Assembly: GCF_029963765.1 (NCBI RefSeq)
Contig: NZ_JALBYU010000010.1
Coordinates: 124,001 to 188,000 of the forward strand
DNA from: Pseudomonas sp. UYIF39
Lineage (GTDB): Bacteria; Pseudomonadota; Gammaproteobacteria; Pseudomonadales; Pseudomonadaceae
Reading direction: 5' to 3'
Length of the DNA: 64,000 bases
The first letter of the stretch is position 1, and each line of letters starts with the position of its first letter. Positions 36,460 through 44,764 of this stretch are shown piece by piece. A program made the translations under genes and the position numbers. Under the pieces are notes generated by a model. The model had not been told where the DNA came from. It saw only the letters and a program-made list of their open reading frames with translations, and searched no databases.

Positions 36460-36471
36460 GCAAGTCGCAAA

Positions 36472-36487
36472 TTGGTGCATGAATTGC
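36472..36487 (+). promoter_or_regulatory. Predicted sigma54 promoter of amtB
   Basis: TTGGTGCATGAATTGC has the obligatory GG and GC dinucleotides exactly 10 bases apart and the TTGC -12 element; the -24 side deviates from TGGCAC by one base. It ends 49 bases before the amtB ATG. Confidence 0.6.
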
Positions 36488-36536
36488 CTGCGCGAACTGC
36501 TTTGGTGCTTTTTTAGCCTTCAGGTCTGCCAACCCC

Positions 36537-37745
36537 ATGGAAAATCTGCAAAGCGCTGTGGACAGTCTGGTCCATAGCTCCAATACGTTGTTCATTCTGA
36601 TCGGCGCGGTCATGGTGCTGGCGATGCACGCCGGTTTTGCCTTTCTTGAAGTCGGCACGGTTCGACAAAAGAACCAGGTCAATGCCTTGTCGAAGATCCT
36701 CAGCGACTTCGCCATTTCGACCCTGGCCTACTTCTTTATAGGCTATTGGATTTCCTATGGGGTGACCTTCATGCAGCCGGCGGCTGTGATCAATGCTGAT
36801 CATGGCTATGGGCTGGTGAAGTTTTTCTTTCTGCTGACCTTTGCCGCGGCGATACCCGCGATCATTTCCGGCGGCATCGCCGAGCGTGCCCGGTTTGTCC
36901 CGCAGTTGTGCGCGACAGCACTGATCGTGGCGTTCATCTACCCGTTCTTCGAGGGCATGATCTGGAACGGCAACTTTGGCCTGCAAGCCTGGTTGCTGGA
37001 GCACTTTGGCGCCAGCTTCCATGATTTCGCCGGCTCGGTGGTGGTTCACGCCATGGGCGGCTGGCTGGCTCTGGCGGCGGTGTTGTTGCTCGGGCCGCGC
37101 AATGGTCGCTATCGCGAAGGGCGGCTGGTGGCGTTCGCGCCTTCGAGCATTCCATTTTTGGCGCTGGGGTCGTGGATCCTGATCGTTGGCTGGTTCGGTT
37201 TCAACGTGATGAGCGCGCAAACCCTGCAAGGTGTCAGCGGACTGGTGGCGGTGAACTCGCTGATGGCCATGGTCGGCGGTACCGTGGCGGCGCTGATCGT
37301 CGGGCGCAATGACCCGGGCTTTCTGCATAACGGCCCGCTGGCCGGGCTGGTGGCGATCTGCGCCGGTTCCGATCTGATGCATCCGGTGGGCGCGCTGATC
37401 ACTGGCGTCATCGCCGGCGCATTGTTTGTCTGGTGCTTCACCGCGGCTCAAGTCAAATGGCGCATCGACGATGTGCTGGGTGTTTGGCCGTTGCATGGTT
37501 TGTGTGGCGTCTGGGGCGGAATCGCCTGCGGCATTTTCGGCCAGAGCGCGTTGGGTGGGCTGGGCGGCGTGAGCCTGATCAGCCAGTTGATCGGCACTGC
37601 GTTGGGGGTGGTCGTGGCGCTGGCCGGCGGCTTTACCGTGTATGGCGTGATCAAGGCATTCCATGGTCTGCGTCTGAGTCAGGAAGAAGAGTATTACGGC
37701 GCTGACTTGTCGGTGCACAAGATTGGCGCTGTGAGCCAGGACTAA
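36537..37745 (+). CDS. amtB: Ammonium transporter, AmtB family
   Basis: A 402-residue inner-membrane channel for ammonium with about eleven hydrophobic helices. The pore twin histidines fall in FHDFAGSVVVHAMGG and WPLHGLCGVWGG, and ISGGIAERARF is the family signature. It lacks an N-terminal signal sequence and a long cytoplasmic tail. Unlike the usual glnK-amtB pair, no PII gene is adjacent. A likely sigma54 promoter and upstream palindrome suggest nitrogen control. Its TAA overlaps the stop of the convergent antiporter gene. Confidence 0.93.
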   Translation: MENLQSAVDSLVHSSNTLFILIGAVMVLAMHAGFAFLEVGTVRQKNQVNALSKILSDFAISTLAYFFIGYWISYGVTFMQPAAVINADHGYGLVKFFFLLTFAAAIPAIISGGIAERARFVPQLCATALIVAFIYPFFEGMIWNGNFGLQAWLLEHFGASFHDFAGSVVVHAMGGWLALAAVLLLGPRNGRYREGRLVAFAPSSIPFLALGSWILIVGWFGFNVMSAQTLQGVSGLVAVNSLMAMVGGTVAALIVGRNDPGFLHNGPLAGLVAICAGSDLMHPVGALITGVIAGALFVWCFTAAQVKWRIDDVLGVWPLHGLCGVWGGIACGIFGQSALGGLGGVSLISQLIGTALGVVVALAGGFTVYGVIKAFHGLRLSQEEEYYGADLSVHKIGAVSQD

Positions 37746-39454
37746 GTCTCTTCGTCGTCAGCGCCAGGATAGAAACCGTGCAGCAGACGATAGCGGTCGT
37801 GCCGTATCTGGTCGGCCCGCTCCTGCACTTGATGCGCAGGCAATCCCAGCATGATCAGCGCGTGGGAGGCGAGCATCAGGCTCGACTCCAGCAGTTCGGG
37901 CACGACTTCGCTGGCGCCGGCTGCCTTCAACTCGGCCAGTTGGCTGTCGTCGCGCGTGCGCACCAGAATCGGCACGGTCGCGTTGAGTCGCCGCGCTTCC
38001 TTGAGGATCAGCAACGCGATGTCGGTCTGATCCACGGCAATCACTAACAGCCTGGCGCGCTCCAGCCCTATCGCGACCAGCAGTTCACCGCGACGTGAGT
38101 CGCCATAATGCACACAGGTTTCACCCACGGCGGCTTCGTGGACACGCACCGGATCAGTATCCAGCGCGATGTAGGGTTGATGCGCGTTGCGTAGTGCGCG
38201 TCCGATTGACTGACCTACACGACCGTAGCCACATATAACGACATGGTGGTGTAACCCGGCATTGAGCGCGCTGATTTCTTCAAGTTTTGCTTCTTCGTTG
38301 GGTTTTCGATGCAGGCGTGTGGCGATGTGGGGTGCGGCGCGCAGCAACAATGGCGTGACGAGCATTGAACAAAAGGTCGCCGCCAGCAACAGGCCGCCTA
38401 AATCCGCGGGCATCAGCTTGTCCTGCTGCATCTGTGCCATCAGCGCAAAGCAGAACTCGCCGCCCTGGGCCAATGCCAGGCCGCTGCGCCAGGCGGTTTC
38501 GCCATCGCTGCCACGCCATTTGACCAGCAGCGCAACGACACTGCCCTTGAGCAGCAACAACCCCAGGGTCAGGCCGAGAATCAGCAGGCCGTGGCTGGCG
38601 AACAACTGCAAGTCGATCAGCATGCCGATACTGACGAAGAACAGCCCGAGCAGGATGTCGCGGAACGGGCGGATGTCGGCCTCGATCTGATGCCGGTAGT
38701 GGCTTTCCCCCAGCAGCATGCCGGCGAGAAACGCACCCAGGGCAGGGGAGAGACCGAGCAGGTGCGTCAGCCACGCCGTCAGCAGAACAATGACCAAAGC
38801 CAGTAACACGAACAGTTCCGGGGAACGGGCAGCTGCCACTTCATGGAACAGCCGCGGCAGCAACCAGCGGCTGGCCAGCAGCAGACCGACGAACAGCACC
38901 ACGGTTTTACCCAGCGTCAGTGGTAGCGCCCAATACCAGGCCTGGTCGCTACTGCCAGCGAACACCGGCACCAGGGTCAGTAGCAATACCGCCACGACGT
39001 CCTGGAACAGCAACACGGCAATGGCATTCCGGCCGTGACTGCTGAAAAGCTCGCCGAGACTGCTCAGCTCTTTACTGACAATGGCCGTGGAAGACAGCGA
39101 CAGGCCGGCGCCGAGTAACAGCGCAGGCGTTATCGGCATGCCGAGCAGCATCAGCAACCCACCTAGCAGCATCCCGGAACACAGCACCTGCAGACTGCCA
39201 AGACCGAACACCACTCGGCGCAACACGAGCATTTTCGACAGGGAAAACTCCAGCCCAAGGGAGAACAGCAGAAACACCACGCCCAACTCGGCGAGGTCCG
39301 GCAGCTCTTCGCTTTCATTCACCCAGTTGAATGCGGTTGGCCCAATCATCAGCCCCACGCACAGGTAGCCCAGCACCGGCGGCAATCGCAGGCGCTGGAA
39401 CAGCGCAATCACCACCAGGGAGGAGGCGAGGATGATCAACAAGTTGGCGAACAC
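37742..39454 (-). CDS. Monovalent cation:proton antiporter-2 (KefB/KefC type)
   Basis: A 570-residue CPA2 transporter: about twelve membrane helices (1-375, e.g. PPVLGYLCVGLMIGP, LFLLFSLGLEFSLSKM, LSSTAIVSKEL, FFVSIGMLIDL) and a C-terminal TrkA-N/RCK domain starting at VVICGYGRVGQS that binds nucleotide and gates transport. Related Kef systems export potassium in response to electrophile-glutathione adducts. GTG 39454 with CCGGAG is chosen over an upstream ATG (39514), whose extra 20 residues are hydrophilic and lack an RBS. Confidence 0.88.
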   Translation of the reverse strand: MFANLLIILASSLVVIALFQRLRLPPVLGYLCVGLMIGPTAFNWVNESEELPDLAELGVVFLLFSLGLEFSLSKMLVLRRVVFGLGSLQVLCSGMLLGGLLMLLGMPITPALLLGAGLSLSSTAIVSKELSSLGELFSSHGRNAIAVLLFQDVVAVLLLTLVPVFAGSSDQAWYWALPLTLGKTVVLFVGLLLASRWLLPRLFHEVAAARSPELFVLLALVIVLLTAWLTHLLGLSPALGAFLAGMLLGESHYRHQIEADIRPFRDILLGLFFVSIGMLIDLQLFASHGLLILGLTLGLLLLKGSVVALLVKWRGSDGETAWRSGLALAQGGEFCFALMAQMQQDKLMPADLGGLLLAATFCSMLVTPLLLRAAPHIATRLHRKPNEEAKLEEISALNAGLHHHVVICGYGRVGQSIGRALRNAHQPYIALDTDPVRVHEAAVGETCVHYGDSRRGELLVAIGLERARLLVIAVDQTDIALLILKEARRLNATVPILVRTRDDSQLAELKAAGASEVVPELLESSLMLASHALIMLGLPAHQVQERADQIRHDRYRLLHGFYPGADDEET

Positions 39455-39658
39455 GAAAAACTCCGGTGATGGGCGCTGGCCATTCAAGCGTAGAGGCAAA
39501 AAAGCGGCGAGCATGGCGCAAGTGATGTTCAGGTCGAATGATTTGCGTCAGAGAGTTGCCGAAATTTCCTGAGATCAATTTTGGTCAAGACGTTCCTGGC
39601 TCGACGGCTTTTCGTGGCGGGCCTAGAATGAACGCCTACTTTGCCGGGTCTTGTAGTC

Positions 39659-39895
39659 ATGCCTCCTGAATGTCAGCTGTTCGGCACCGTTGGTTGCCAT
39701 CTTTGTGAAGTCGCCGAAGCCATGCTGATGGAATTTGTCGAGCGCGGTTTAATGGTCGAGCTAGTCGATATCGCAGTCAACGAAGACTGGGTCGAAGACT
39801 ATGGTTTGCGTATTCCGGTGTTGCGACGTCTTGATAACGGCGCTGAACTCGATTGGCCTTTCGATGGCGAGCAGGTCGTGGCCTTTTTGCGCTGA
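39659..39895 (+). CDS. Glutaredoxin-like protein (DUF836)
   Basis: A 78-residue thioredoxin-fold protein with the redox motif GCHLCE near residue 12 and the cis-Pro in LRIPVLRR. This is the short glutaredoxin-like DUF836 family. No signal peptide is present. It stands alone between the antiporter (divergent) and the LexA-box gene. Confidence 0.85.
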   Translation: MPPECQLFGTVGCHLCEVAEAMLMEFVERGLMVELVDIAVNEDWVEDYGLRIPVLRRLDNGAELDWPFDGEQVVAFLR

Positions 39896-39971
39896 CCCGT
39901 CGTTGTCGGTGGTGCCCCCATCCGTCGCGGTCCTCGTTTCCCCCATTGGCGAAAAGCGGGTTATTCGGTTA

Positions 39972-39987
39972 CTGTATGTTCATACAG
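39972..39987. promoter_or_regulatory. Perfect LexA (SOS) box
   Basis: CTGTATGTTCATACAG matches the LexA consensus CTGT-N8-ACAG exactly and is palindromic at 14 of 16 positions. It lies 74 bases upstream of the start of the 105-residue hypothetical gene, in the only spacer that can hold that gene's promoter. Confidence 0.75.
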
Positions 39988-40061
39988 TTATTCCGATCGC
40001 TTGCCGTGCTCCTTCGTATTGCGGATTGGGCAGGCGATCCAGGCAGTTAGAGGGATGAATC

Positions 40062-40379
40062 GTGGTCAATGTCGAACAATTGAAGAACAGCGTGAACCGG
40101 ATGTCAGCGGACGTGGTGCGCGAGGCTGTCCTCGAATTGCGTCTGGATGGCCTGGTGACAGAAGGAAAAACTCCCTTCAATAAACTGCATTTCAATACCT
40201 GTTTCGCCGAAATCGAAGCCTTGTTCCAGCGCGCGGGCTATCACCGGCAGCTGGATGTCGTGGGCTATCAGGGTTTGTTGTATGCGCTTTATGATCCTGG
40301 TCGCTGGGAGGCAGTCGATGTGCTGCGCTGGCTCAAGGAGTTCACCGAAGCGGCAGCGCGCGCACAGATATCGGCTTGA
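40062..40379 (+). CDS. Uncharacterised 105-residue protein, predicted SOS-regulated
   Basis: I do not recognise a characterised family. The protein is soluble and helical, with an acidic/basic N-terminal helix (VEQLKNSVNRMSADVVREAV), a central FNTCFAEIEALFQRAG segment and an aromatic C-terminal half (YQGLLYALYDPGRWEA). It starts with GTG after AGAGGGA. A perfect LexA box upstream implies induction by DNA damage. The downstream pseudouridine synthase starts 71 bases later and could be co-transcribed. Confidence 0.75.
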   Translation: MVNVEQLKNSVNRMSADVVREAVLELRLDGLVTEGKTPFNKLHFNTCFAEIEALFQRAGYHRQLDVVGYQGLLYALYDPGRWEAVDVLRWLKEFTEAAARAQISA

Positions 40380-40450
40380 GGATTCTCTTCTAGGTTCGCT
40401 CCGGCCGCTGTTGGATAATGCCGCCCTGTATTGAGGGTCAGAACTTTCGT

Positions 40451-41341
40451 ATGTCCACTTCATCTTTTTCTGCTGCACACAACCAGGCCAGCACGCTCTA
40501 CTTGCCGCCTGGTCCGTGGGAGACTGTACTCGATTGTCTGTGCGAACACTTCAGCGCCATCGGTCGTGAACAATGGCTGGACAGAATCGCTCGCGGTCGT
40601 GTCCTCGACGGTCACGGCATGCCGATCGCCCTTGATTTGCCTTACAAGGAAGGCTTGCGGATTCATTATTTTCGTGAGGTGCCGGACGAAAAGCCGATCC
40701 CGGTGTTTGAGTCGATTCTGTACGCGGATGAGCATCTGGTCGTGGCGGACAAGCCACATTTTCTGCCAGTGACTCCGGCGGGTGAATATGTGGAGCAGAC
40801 CCTATTGCGACGGCTGATCCGTCGACTCGATAACCCGCATCTGGTGCCTTTGCATCGCATTGACCGGCACACAGCGGGGCTGGTGCTGTTTTCCGCCAAC
40901 CCTCAGAGCCGTTCTGCCTATCAGTCGTTGTTTCCTACGCGGCAGATCGAAAAGCGCTACGAGGCAATTGCCCGAGCGTTGCCTGAACTCTCTTTTCCAT
41001 TGGTCCATAAGAGCCGCCTCATCGATGGCGAGCCTTTCTTCCGCATGCAGGAAGGTCCGGGCGTCAGCAATACCGAAACGGCTGTCGAAGTCAGGGAGAG
41101 GAACGGTGATCTCTGGCGTTATGCGCTTTACCCGGTGACGGGCAAGAAGCATCAGTTGCGGGTGCACATGACAGCCTTGGGCGCCAGCATCTGCAACGAC
41201 CCGTTTTATCCTCAGGTACTCAAGGATGTTGAGGATGACTATGCCAATCCTTTGAAACTGCTCGCTCAGGGGCTGCGGTTTGTGGACCCGGTAACCGGCC
41301 AGGAGAGAACATTCGAAAGCAACATCACCCTGCAGTGGTAA
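40451..41341 (+). CDS. RluA-family pseudouridine synthase
   Basis: A 296-residue RNA pseudouridine synthase. The catalytic motif HRIDRHTAGLVLF contains the active Asp (about residue 140); other family blocks are VVADKPHFLPV, IEKRYEAIAR and KKHQLRVHM. It lacks a clear S4 domain. Substrate is probably rRNA or tRNA; the exact uridine cannot be told. The ATG at 40451 opens the conserved part; the frame is open 11 codons upstream. Confidence 0.9.
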   Translation: MSTSSFSAAHNQASTLYLPPGPWETVLDCLCEHFSAIGREQWLDRIARGRVLDGHGMPIALDLPYKEGLRIHYFREVPDEKPIPVFESILYADEHLVVADKPHFLPVTPAGEYVEQTLLRRLIRRLDNPHLVPLHRIDRHTAGLVLFSANPQSRSAYQSLFPTRQIEKRYEAIARALPELSFPLVHKSRLIDGEPFFRMQEGPGVSNTETAVEVRERNGDLWRYALYPVTGKKHQLRVHMTALGASICNDPFYPQVLKDVEDDYANPLKLLAQGLRFVDPVTGQERTFESNITLQW

Positions 41342-41378
41342 TCACGAGGTTCAGCGAATTTGCTGATCTTCAGCCACG

Positions 41379-41404
41379 AAAAAGCCCGCATAAAGCGGGC
41401 TTTT
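41379..41404. terminator. Terminator after the pseudouridine synthase gene
   Basis: AAAAAGCCCGC and GCGGGCTTTT pair around ATAAA. The A and T flanks allow termination in both directions between convergent genes. Confidence 0.85.
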
Positions 41405-41429
41405 CCATATCCGGTTATCACCGCAAAAA

Positions 41430-41651
41430 TTACAGCTCTTTAACGGTACGAACCTGATCCTTGTTGATGCGGGTCTGCTTGCCATCCAGTTGTTCGAATT
41501 CGTAGAAACCGGAATCCTTATCGAACTTTGGCGCGTCGACAGCCTGGATTTCTCGACCGTCATTCAAGGTGATCACTGTAGGCGATGCGCAACCGGCGAG
41601 GGTAGCGAGGCCCAGTGCGAGCATGAAAGTGGCGAGGGTCCGTTGAGTCAT
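41430..41651 (-). CDS. YgdI/YgdR-family small lipoprotein (DUF903)
   Basis: A 73-residue lipoprotein with lipobox LAGC (Cys21) followed by ASPTVITLNDGREIQ, the YgdI/YgdR signature: an SH3-like fold with unknown function at the outer membrane. The C-terminal QTRINKDQVRTVKEL is also typical. It lies between the pseudouridine synthase terminator and mobA. Confidence 0.9.
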   Translation of the reverse strand: MTQRTLATFMLALGLATLAGCASPTVITLNDGREIQAVDAPKFDKDSGFYEFEQLDGKQTRINKDQVRTVKEL

Positions 41652-41727
41652 GAGTGTGTCTCCGAATATGAATTCTTTTGGTTACTGAGCTTGAGACGTG
41701 TACAGCGCGTGCAAGTTCCTTCTCCTG

Positions 41728-42330
41728 TCAGTCTGACACAGTGTAGTGGGCGCTCAACAGTTCTGGTGTGTTGAGGTTGGCCAGGCGTGGGTCATTGTCG
41801 GGGCATTGTAGGGCAGTAGCGCCCAGTTTGCGCATGAGACGACCCGGGCTGCGTTCGCCGTCGTTCCAGGCACTGTCGAATTCCGCCAAGAGTGCTACGG
41901 GGATTATGCACAGCAGAGGTTCCCAGTGTTCGCCATGGCGCAGCATCAGCGGTTGGTCCGGGTGCTGGTTGGCGGCGTCGCGCATGCTATTGAGCAGCGC
42001 GGCATCGATGCGAGGTACGTCACACGGCAGCACCAGCAGATGCGCATGGCGGGCGGCTTTCAGGCCTGCGCGAATACCGGCCAGGGGGCCAGGAAAGTCG
42101 CCTTCATCGTCATGAACCAGCTGGTCGGCGTAGGGCGCGTACTTTTCCAGGTTTCTGTTGCAGGAGATGATCAGGTCATCGCTCAGTGAGCGGGTCTTGC
42201 GGTGCAAGTGGGCAATCAGTGGCTCACCTTGCCATTCCAGCAGCCCTTTGTCCTGACCGCCCATGCGTTCGCCACGACCACCTGCCAGGAGCAGAATGGA
42301 GCAGGGCGGCAAATGTGTATTCGAGGTCAT
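41728..42330 (-). CDS. mobA: Molybdenum cofactor guanylyltransferase MobA
   Basis: A 200-residue enzyme that attaches GMP from GTP to molybdopterin to form the MGD cofactor. The nucleotide-binding motif is LLAGGRGERMGGQDKGLL, with PLAGIRAGL and LPCDVPRID as further family blocks. It is divergent from moaB, with a shared 81-base promoter region. Confidence 0.94.
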   Translation of the reverse strand: MTSNTHLPPCSILLLAGGRGERMGGQDKGLLEWQGEPLIAHLHRKTRSLSDDLIISCNRNLEKYAPYADQLVHDDEGDFPGPLAGIRAGLKAARHAHLLVLPCDVPRIDAALLNSMRDAANQHPDQPLMLRHGEHWEPLLCIIPVALLAEFDSAWNDGERSPGRLMRKLGATALQCPDNDPRLANLNTPELLSAHYTVSD

Positions 42331-42411
42331 GGCAGGTCTCCATGGGGGCGGCGAAAAAATGAGGCGCTGTGATATAACACCGGGCTGTTTCTCCTACAAC
42401 TGGATGAGCCT

Positions 42412-42951
42412 ATGAAAGCCAAGGCTGATGTACCTTTCGCACCGCTCAACATCGCGGTGCTGACGGTCAGCGATACCCGTACCCTGGAAACCGATACCTC
42501 AGGCCAGGTCTTCGTCGACCGTTTGAGCGCTGCCGGCCATAACCTGGCGGCCCGGGTTCTGCTCAAAGATGATCTCTACAAAATTCGCGCGCAAGTCGCC
42601 AACTGGATTGCCGACGATGTCGTGCAGGTGGTGCTGATTACTGGCGGTACCGGTTTCACGGGACGCGACAGCACTCCGGAAGCGGTGAGTTGCCTGCTGG
42701 ACAAACAGGTCGACGGTTTTGGTGAACTGTTCAGGCAGATATCGTTGGCGGATATTGGCACCTCTACTGTTCAGTCCCGTGCTCTGGCCGGCCTGGCCAA
42801 TAGCACGCTGGTCTGCTGTTTACCGGGTTCGACCAATGCCGTGCGCACCGGTTGGGATGGCATTCTTGCCGAGCAGTTGGATTCGCGACACCGCCCGTGC
42901 AACTTCGTTACTCATCTCAAACAGGCGGCACCCTGTGAATCCCGCGGGTAA
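42412..42951 (+). CDS. moaB: Molybdenum cofactor biosynthesis protein MoaB
   Basis: A 179-residue molybdopterin-adenylating protein of the MoaB/Mog fold. Signatures are IAVLTVSDTR, ITGGTGFTGRDSTPE and LPGSTNAVRTGWD. It overlaps moeA by 17 bases, and the divergent mobA completes a molybdenum-cofactor finishing cluster. Confidence 0.94.
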   Translation: MKAKADVPFAPLNIAVLTVSDTRTLETDTSGQVFVDRLSAAGHNLAARVLLKDDLYKIRAQVANWIADDVVQVVLITGGTGFTGRDSTPEAVSCLLDKQVDGFGELFRQISLADIGTSTVQSRALAGLANSTLVCCLPGSTNAVRTGWDGILAEQLDSRHRPCNFVTHLKQAAPCESRG

Positions 42952-44161
42952 GCCCGGCAAGACTGGCAGTCTGATGGCTGTCGAGGTGGCGCTGGCACGC
43001 TTGCTGGCAATGGCCGAAGCCTCACCGATTCGTGAGCGTGAACGCTTGCCATTGGCGCAGGTTCAGGGCCGGGTGCTGGCCGATGACCTGATTTCGACAC
43101 TTGATCTGCCGCCTTGGCCCAACAGTGCCATGGACGGTTATGCCTTGCGCGTGGCCGACTGGACTGGAGAGCCTCTGGTGGTCAGCCAGAAGATTTTTGC
43201 CGGTCAGGCTCCAAAGCCCTTGAAGCCTGGCACCTGTGCACGGATCTTCACCGGTGCGCCAGTTCCCGCAGGTGCAGATTGCGTCGAGATGCAGGAAAAC
43301 ACCGAGGTTCAGGCGGACGAGCGAGTACGTTTCACCGAAACCATGGCCCCAGGACAAAACATTCGTCCTCAAGGCCAGGAAGCCACTGTTGGTGAATTGA
43401 TTCTGCCTGCCGGCACGCGCCTCGGGCCGATCGAACAGGGATTAGCTGCATCACTGGGATGCGCAGAGCTGGACGTGGTTCGCAAGGTTCGCGTTGCTGT
43501 TCTGTCCACCGGGGATGAACTGATTGAACCGGGTCAGGCTCTGGGGCCGGGACAGATCTACAACAGCAATCGAGTGTTGCTGTGCAGTTGGTTGCAGCGC
43601 CTGGGCTGTGAGGTGATCGATGCCGGAATTCTTCCGGATGATTTAGCGACCACCCGCACTCGCCTTGGCGAATTGAAAGATGTCGATCTGATCCTTTCCA
43701 CCGGTGGTGTCTCGGTGGGAGAGGCTGACTTTCTGGGCATTGCCTTGCGTGAAGAGGGCGAGTTGACGTTGTGGAAACTCGCCATCAAACCCGGCAAACC
43801 GCTGACATTCGGGCATTTTCGCGGCGTACCTGTGATTGGTTTGCCTGGCAATCCGGCTTCAACGCTGGTGACCTTTGCTTTGTTGGCAAGGCCCTATCTC
43901 TTGCGCCGACAGGGTGTAAAAGAGGTTGAGCCCCTGAAGTTTCAGGTGCCTGCAGGGTTTGCATGGCAAAAAGCAGGCAATCGACGCGAGTACTTGCGCG
44001 GACGTCTGGAGAATGGCCGGGCAATTATCTACAGGAATCAGAGTTCTGGTGTACTGCGTAGCGCTGCCTGGGCTGATGGTTTGGTTGAGGTGCTGGAGGA
44101 TCGCACGCTGATCGAAGGTGACTACGTGGGCTTCATCCCGCTGAGCGAAGTCCTTAGCTGA
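42935..44161 (+). CDS. moeA: Molybdopterin molybdenumtransferase MoeA
   Basis: A 408-residue enzyme that inserts molybdate into adenylated molybdopterin. Motifs include LDLPPWPNSAMDGYAL, FTGAPVPAGAD, LSTGDELIEPG, LSTGGVSVGEADF and KPGKPLTFG. GTG 42935 gives the normal family length and overlaps moaB; ATG 42974 is a possible internal start. It is followed by a strong terminator. Confidence 0.93.
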   Translation: MNPAGKPGKTGSLMAVEVALARLLAMAEASPIRERERLPLAQVQGRVLADDLISTLDLPPWPNSAMDGYALRVADWTGEPLVVSQKIFAGQAPKPLKPGTCARIFTGAPVPAGADCVEMQENTEVQADERVRFTETMAPGQNIRPQGQEATVGELILPAGTRLGPIEQGLAASLGCAELDVVRKVRVAVLSTGDELIEPGQALGPGQIYNSNRVLLCSWLQRLGCEVIDAGILPDDLATTRTRLGELKDVDLILSTGGVSVGEADFLGIALREEGELTLWKLAIKPGKPLTFGHFRGVPVIGLPGNPASTLVTFALLARPYLLRRQGVKEVEPLKFQVPAGFAWQKAGNRREYLRGRLENGRAIIYRNQSSGVLRSAAWADGLVEVLEDRTLIEGDYVGFIPLSEVLS

Positions 44162-44181
44162 CTCCTACCGCTGGCTTATTG

Positions 44182-44213
44182 CGCAAACCCGGTTGATCGA
44201 ACCGGGTTTTGCG
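44182..44213. terminator. Terminator after moeA
   Basis: CGCAAACCCGGTT and AACCGGGTTTTGCG form a long stem around a 5-base loop between convergent genes. Confidence 0.8.
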
Positions 44214-44221
44214 TTCATGGC

Positions 44222-44536
44222 TTACCCTTGGTGAGCCAGGAGTGTCACGAGCTGGTCGAAACGGCTATTGGCGATCCAGGCCAAGACCCCGATGACGACG
44301 GCTGTTCCAATAGCCGAATAGGCAAGCCTGTGTTTTATGGATTTGACGTCGCTACGGACTTCATCCATGTCTCGTCGGATGTATTTGAGGTGTGTCTCCA
44401 ATTCAACGACGCGAGATTCCATAGCCGCTTCTCCAATGGGCTTTGCGCTGTTTTTGAATTCAGCTTGATGATTGGCGCGTTTTTCTGCGAACGGTATGAC
44501 CGGGATGTCCGGTGACCTGATTTCATGGTTTTGCAT
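44222..44536 (-). CDS. Small coiled-coil membrane protein
   Basis: A 104-residue protein with a coiled-coil (about 40-72: SRVVELETHLKYIRRDMDEV) and one C-terminal membrane helix (LAYSAIGTAVVIGVLAWIA). Function unknown; the layout resembles DUF1640-like tail-anchored proteins. Two starts are plausible: ATG 44536 with AGGGA, or ATG 44422 with GGAGA, which would give a 66-residue protein. Confidence 0.65.
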   Translation of the reverse strand: MQNHEIRSPDIPVIPFAEKRANHQAEFKNSAKPIGEAAMESRVVELETHLKYIRRDMDEVRSDVKSIKHRLAYSAIGTAVVIGVLAWIANSRFDQLVTLLAHQG

Positions 44537-44764
44537 GGCACGTCCCTGTGAATTCCTGCTGATGTTTGATAACTGCAGGCGCCAAGGTGTAGCAATCGCA
44601 TTGGTCGGTCAATTGAGCCGATTCCTCACCTCTTGTAAGAAAAAATCCCGTCTTGTAGGACGCCATAGGTCTCGACTTCAAATAATTCAAATTTTTTCGA
44701 CTTTTATGCGGTAAGACGAGGTCAACATCTCCCATACGGAATTCAATCATGGGAGTGACCACTA

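Noticed and set aside
39641..39658. Longer start for the glutaredoxin-like protein
   Set aside because: The additional six codons lie in the leader; MPPECQLFG begins the thioredoxin-like strand directly.
42331..42411. Molybdenum-cofactor riboswitch before moaB
   Set aside because: The spacer is only 81 bases, shared with divergent mobA, and shows no complex paired structure.
44536..44764. Possible RNA gene in the AT-rich spacer before yegS
   Set aside because: No tRNA-like cloverleaf, promoter-terminator pair or repeat; it reads as an ordinary promoter region.
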